From: a bacterium
GTDB lineage: Bacteria > Bacteroidota > Bacteroidia > B-17B0 > Aurantibacillaceae
Direction: 5' to 3'
Assembly: GCA_029945625.1 (NCBI GenBank)
Contig: JAQSCW010000055.1
Coordinates: 62,001 to 126,000 of the forward strand
DNA length: 64,000 nt
Below are positions 61,309-64,000 of this stretch, piece by piece. The notes under the pieces were generated by a model. That model searched no databases. It saw only the letters and a list, made by a program, of their open reading frames with translations, and was not told the origin of the DNA. Position 1 is the first letter of the stretch. Each line of letters starts with the position of its first letter. The translations under genes and the position numbers were made by a program.

Positions 61309-61859
61309 CAGCTGTTTTGTAAAGAGATCACTACGTCGTTCAGCGACCTGAAATTAAAATCAATGCGCGAATCTTCGCGGTCCTGATCTGAAATAAAAGC
61401 AGTTTTCATGCCGGCATTTCTGCCAAATTCCATATCACTCATGCTGTCGCCTACTATCAAACTTTTTGAAAAATCTATTTTAGGAAAATCCTTTTTTGCG
61501 CTCAGAGCCATGCCAATTCCGGGTTTACGACTGGGATGCGCTTCCGATGCCAGATGCGGTGAGAAATACACTTTGTCGATCCTGCCTCCATGATAGTCAA
61601 TTTCGTACAACATGTTTTTGTGAATGATCTCCAAATCTTCGGCTCGGTATAAACGTTTGCCAATGCCTTGTTGATTGGTAACCACAACTATATGTCCGAA
61701 TACCGAACTCAAAAACTTTAGGGCATCCACTGCGCCCTCCATGAATTCGAATTCGATCCAGTGTTTTACGTAGTCGTTCTCCAGCTTCTTATTAATCACG
61801 CCATCGCGATCAAGAAACAAGGACCAGGTAGTGTCAATAGTTAAATCCTTTAAAATCAT
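61305..61859 (-). CDS. gmhB: D-glycero-D-manno-heptose bisphosphate 7-phosphatase-like HAD protein
   Basis: ATG at 61859 (ILKDLTIDT) is preferred over the longer frame to 61919; it overlaps the upstream gene by 26 bases. The 184-residue protein has HAD motifs FLDRDGVIN, VVTNQQGIGK, and VGDSMSDMEFGRNAGM, with the GmhB-like KVYFSPH and KPGIGM between. It removes the 7-phosphate in heptose-nucleotide synthesis. Its neighbours, a sugar nucleotidyltransferase and the isomerase, complete most of that route. Confidence 0.87.
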   Translation of the reverse strand: MILKDLTIDTTWSLFLDRDGVINKKLENDYVKHWIEFEFMEGAVDALKFLSSVFGHIVVVTNQQGIGKRLYRAEDLEIIHKNMLYEIDYHGGRIDKVYFSPHLASEAHPSRKPGIGMALSAKKDFPKIDFSKSLIVGDSMSDMEFGRNAGMKTAFISDQDREDSRIDFNFRSLNDVVISLQNSW

Positions 61860-62544
61860 CTTGCGCTTTTTCGTAATCTTCCGGAATTCCAATATCAATA
61901 AAATAACCCTCAAAATCAAATCCTTTCATGATGAGGTGTTGCAGCTGCTTTTCAAAGAAGTCCTTTTCAATTGAAAAGCGCTTGTCTGCCACGGTATTGT
62001 TCAAAAACACCTTGCGGTCTAAAATATAAATCCCGGCATTGATCAATCCTTCCTTGGTGTGGCCGCTTTTTTCTGAAAACAAAGTGATACGATCATCTTC
62101 CTCTTTTTGAATGGTGCCATAGCGTGCTGCGTCTTTTACCTTTCTTAAGGCGAGAGAAATTTGAGCATGTTTCTGAAGGTGCAATCCGTAAAATGTGGGA
62201 AGATCAATATCAAAAAAAGAATCACCATTGAGTACGAAAACGGACTCTTCGGTGCAGTTCTGAAGTGCTAAACGAATGCCACCACCCGTGCCCAGAGGTT
62301 TTTCTTCCAGGGCATAAGTAATCTGTAGTCCTTCAAATGAGGATTGATAGTAGTCTTGAATCTTGTTTGCTAAATGGCCCACCGATAGGATGATCTTCGT
62401 AATGCCGTAATGTTTTAAAAATCTTAATTGGTAATTTAAAAAGGGCTCTGCATTCACAGGGGCCATTGGCTTTGGCACATCATGCACACGCGATTGAAGG
62501 CGCGTTCCGAATCCTCCCGCTACTATGATGGCAGTATTCAACAT
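61834..62544 (-). CDS. Sugar-1-phosphate nucleotidyltransferase (heptose-type)
   Basis: ATG at 62544 (LNTAIIVAGGFGTRL) is preferred over an upstream extension to 62604. The 236-residue protein has the nucleotidyltransferase signature AGGFGTRLQSRVHDVPKPMAPV and FVLNGDSFFDID. In this operon it most likely is HddC, making GDP-D-glycero-alpha-D-manno-heptose; an RfbA/GlmU-type function is less likely. It lies seven bases after the gmhA-like gene and overlaps the phosphatase gene. Confidence 0.83.
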   Translation of the reverse strand: MLNTAIIVAGGFGTRLQSRVHDVPKPMAPVNAEPFLNYQLRFLKHYGITKIILSVGHLANKIQDYYQSSFEGLQITYALEEKPLGTGGGIRLALQNCTEESVFVLNGDSFFDIDLPTFYGLHLQKHAQISLALRKVKDAARYGTIQKEEDDRITLFSEKSGHTKEGLINAGIYILDRKVFLNNTVADKRFSIEKDFFEKQLQHLIMKGFDFEGYFIDIGIPEDYEKAQDDFKGFNY

Positions 62545-62551
62545 TGAAAAA

Positions 62552-63133
62552 TTATTTTTTTGGGAACACCTGCAGTTCCACCATTTCGCAGATGGTATGT
62601 CCAAGCAGCATGTGACATTCCTGAATTCTTGGTGTATCGGTACTGGGAATGTTTACGAGGTACTTACAATGGTCTTTCATTTTACCACCTGTTTGGCCGG
62701 TGAATCCCACTGTAATCATTCCTAATTTATTCGCTGCTTCAAGCGCTCTTATCACATTGGCGCTATTTCCACTGGTACTCAAGCCAATTAGTACATCGCC
62801 TTTTTTTCCCATGGCTTCCACCAGACGGCTAAAAATCACGTCGTAGCTGTAATCGTTCGCTACCGCTGTGATGTAACTGGTATTCACGTGTAGGGCTTCA
62901 GAAAACAAGGGCGGCCTGTCGTAGTAGAAACGTCCGCTTAACTCCGCGGCCAGATGTTGGGCATCGGCAGCACTACCTCCATTGCCACACCATAATACTT
63001 TTCCTCCCTGTTTATAACAAGCTACTATTTCATTCACACTTTCATTTACGGCATTCAAAATTGCCACATTGCTAAGTAAAGAAGTTTTCAGCTGGATGGA
63101 GCTTTGCAGCTTCGACTTAATGAAATCTATCAT
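62552..63133 (-). CDS. gmhA: Sedoheptulose-7-phosphate isomerase (SIS domain)
   Basis: The 193-residue SIS-domain protein has the GmhA pattern: VLWCGNGGSAADAQHLAAELSGRF, VIFSRLVEAMGKKGDVLIGL, STSGNSANVIRALEAANK and a C-terminal CHMLLGHTICEMVE. It converts sedoheptulose 7-phosphate to heptose 7-phosphate, the first step of nucleotide-heptose synthesis. It is the first gene of a tightly packed four-gene minus-strand operon. Confidence 0.93.
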   Translation of the reverse strand: MIDFIKSKLQSSIQLKTSLLSNVAILNAVNESVNEIVACYKQGGKVLWCGNGGSAADAQHLAAELSGRFYYDRPPLFSEALHVNTSYITAVANDYSYDVIFSRLVEAMGKKGDVLIGLSTSGNSANVIRALEAANKLGMITVGFTGQTGGKMKDHCKYLVNIPSTDTPRIQECHMLLGHTICEMVELQVFPKK

Positions 63134-63365
63134 GGTTTAAATTTATGTTTTTTACACCTAAAATCACTCATTATTGTGAAAATAATACCTGAATACTGCT
63201 TTGATCCTAATTGCACTGCGGGGCGACGGCCAAACTCTGACAAGTATCAGCACCCCGTTCTTTTTCAAAATCAAATAAAAATGTTATGTTTGTTTTTTAA
63301 TTTGAAACACCTGCCCATCCAAGGGGACTATCACGTAAAGGAACCTCAAGGCAGATCGACAAAAA

Positions 63366-64000
63366 ATGAGTATGAACATAGAAGTTTGTTTTAGCCCTCA
63401 ATCCTATTCACTTTTTCACAAGGAGGGTGCCGTGGTGGTGGTAATCGACATTTTCCGTGCTTCATCAGCCATTACCACTGCTTTTTTTCACGGTGTTTCA
63501 AAAATGATCCCCGTGGCCACGTTGGAGGAAGCTGCAAAATACAAAGCCGAAGGTTTTTTGGTGGCTGCTGAGCGAAATGCAGAAATTGTGAAAGGGTTTG
63601 ATTTGGGTAATAGTCCTTTCGGATACATGAGCGCCAAGGTGAAAGGTAAAACCATTGCAATTACTACTTCTAATGGAACCATGGCGATAAATGAGGCGAG
63701 AAATGCCAGTAAAGTAGTTATAGGTAGTTTTTTGAATTTTGATGTGATGGTGGAATTTCTGAAAAAAGAGAAAAAAGATGTTTTGTTTTTATGTTCGGGC
63801 TGGAAAAACAAATTTAATTTGGAAGACACCTTATATGCCGGAGCGGTGGCAGAGTCGCTCATCTATAAATACGGCTTCACTACTTCCTGCGATTCCACCA
63901 TTGCGGCCGTAGAGCTCTATAATCTTTCGAAACACGATATGTATGGTTTTTTGGGCACCTCTTCGCACCGAAACCGCTTGGCAAAGTTAGATCTGGAGCG
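63366..64000 (+). CDS. 2-phosphosulfolactate phosphatase-like protein, ComB family (3' end outside window)
   Basis: ATG at 63366 opens a frame that runs off the window after 211 codons; ATG at 63372 is an alternative start. The product has the ComB features: VVVIDIFRASSAITTAFFHGV near the N-terminus, VAAERNAEIVKGFDLGNSPF, TIAITTSNGTMAINEA, and LEDTLYAGAVAESL. ComB cleaves 2-phosphosulfolactate in coenzyme M synthesis, but Bacteroidota homologues probably have another role, perhaps sulfolactate- or sulfonolipid-related. The first part of the 232-base gap before it looks unremarkable. Confidence 0.87.
   Translation, partial: MSMNIEVCFSPQSYSLFHKEGAVVVVIDIFRASSAITTAFFHGVSKMIPVATLEEAAKYKAEGFLVAAERNAEIVKGFDLGNSPFGYMSAKVKGKTIAITTSNGTMAINEARNASKVVIGSFLNFDVMVEFLKKEKKDVLFLCSGWKNKFNLEDTLYAGAVAESLIYKYGFTTSCDSTIAAVELYNLSKHDMYGFLGTSSHRNRLAKLDLE

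Noticed and set aside
63104-63394. 96-codon plus-strand frame before the ComB-like gene
   Set aside because: It begins inside the gmhA gene on the other strand and overlaps the real ComB start in another frame; no motif is seen.
1-64000. CRISPR array
   Set aside because: No regularly spaced 24-40 bp direct repeats with unique spacers were found; the repeats present are adhesin coding repeats or att-related.

Overview
The window is chromosomal DNA of a Bacteroidota bacterium, probably a free-living aerobic member of the Flavobacteriia/Sphingobacteriia side. The pointers are type IX secretion (T9SS) sorting domains and a PorP/SprF protein, an alternative complex III (act) operon followed by an A-type cytochrome oxidase, promoter-like TAnnTTTG boxes, a tmRNA tag ending AMAA, and weak Shine-Dalgarno sequences. 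No rRNA, tRNA or CRISPR array was seen; the only RNA gene recognised is the tmRNA (ssrA).

Layout. 1-7.9 kb: the 3' part of a giant SprB-repeat surface protein with a type B T9SS sorting domain, overlapping a PorP/SprF gene. 8.1-19.7 kb: one respiratory operon, actABCDEF-coxB-coxA, closed by a strong terminator. 19.8-25.7 kb: housekeeping genes (CDGSH Fe-S protein, Rossmann protein, beta carbonic anhydrase, bestrophin-like channel, AlaDH/saccharopine-dehydrogenase-like enzyme, S41 protease). 25.8-26.1 kb: tmRNA. 26.1-41.9 kb: an AT-rich accessory island inserted at the tmRNA 3' end. 41.9-54.4 kb: SpoIIE-type phosphatase, AI-2E transporter, hydrolase, luciferase-like oxidoreductase, a MarR-controlled set, acyltransferase, START protein and a PEP-synthase-like protein. 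54.4-64 kb: O-antigen ligase/TPR protein, two T9SS type A cargo proteins (one an M4 protease), and a four-gene heptose/glycosyltransferase operon, ending in a truncated 2-phosphosulfolactate phosphatase gene.

The island is the most interesting part. It carries repeated copies of the tmRNA 3' end (26112-26137, 26434-26450, 41621-41646 and a broken half at 39362-39370). Decayed 3' ends of the same tyrosine recombinase lie next to two of them. A 103-bp direct repeat brackets an AbiEi/AbiEii type IV toxin-antitoxin pair whose promoter region holds an array of GTTCAC sites. The rest of the cargo is almost all on the minus strand and falls into three blocks: LysE/ATP-grasp/barrel/metallopeptidase; thioredoxin/micro-ORF/DUF6789/OB-fold/YceI/CoaB; and cytochrome P460/DinB/NRDE/thioredoxins/NrtS/AhpD-like. 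In front of each block I find the same promoter-like architecture: TGTAAGGA, 14 bases, then CNACTAWT. Just upstream of the three blocks sits an ECF sigma factor and zinc-type anti-sigma pair, which itself has a housekeeping-type promoter. I infer that the island is one ECF-controlled redox/envelope regulon carried on a tmRNA-targeted element. This is a hypothesis from sequence pattern only.

All functional names rest on motif and family recognition by eye; no database search was possible.
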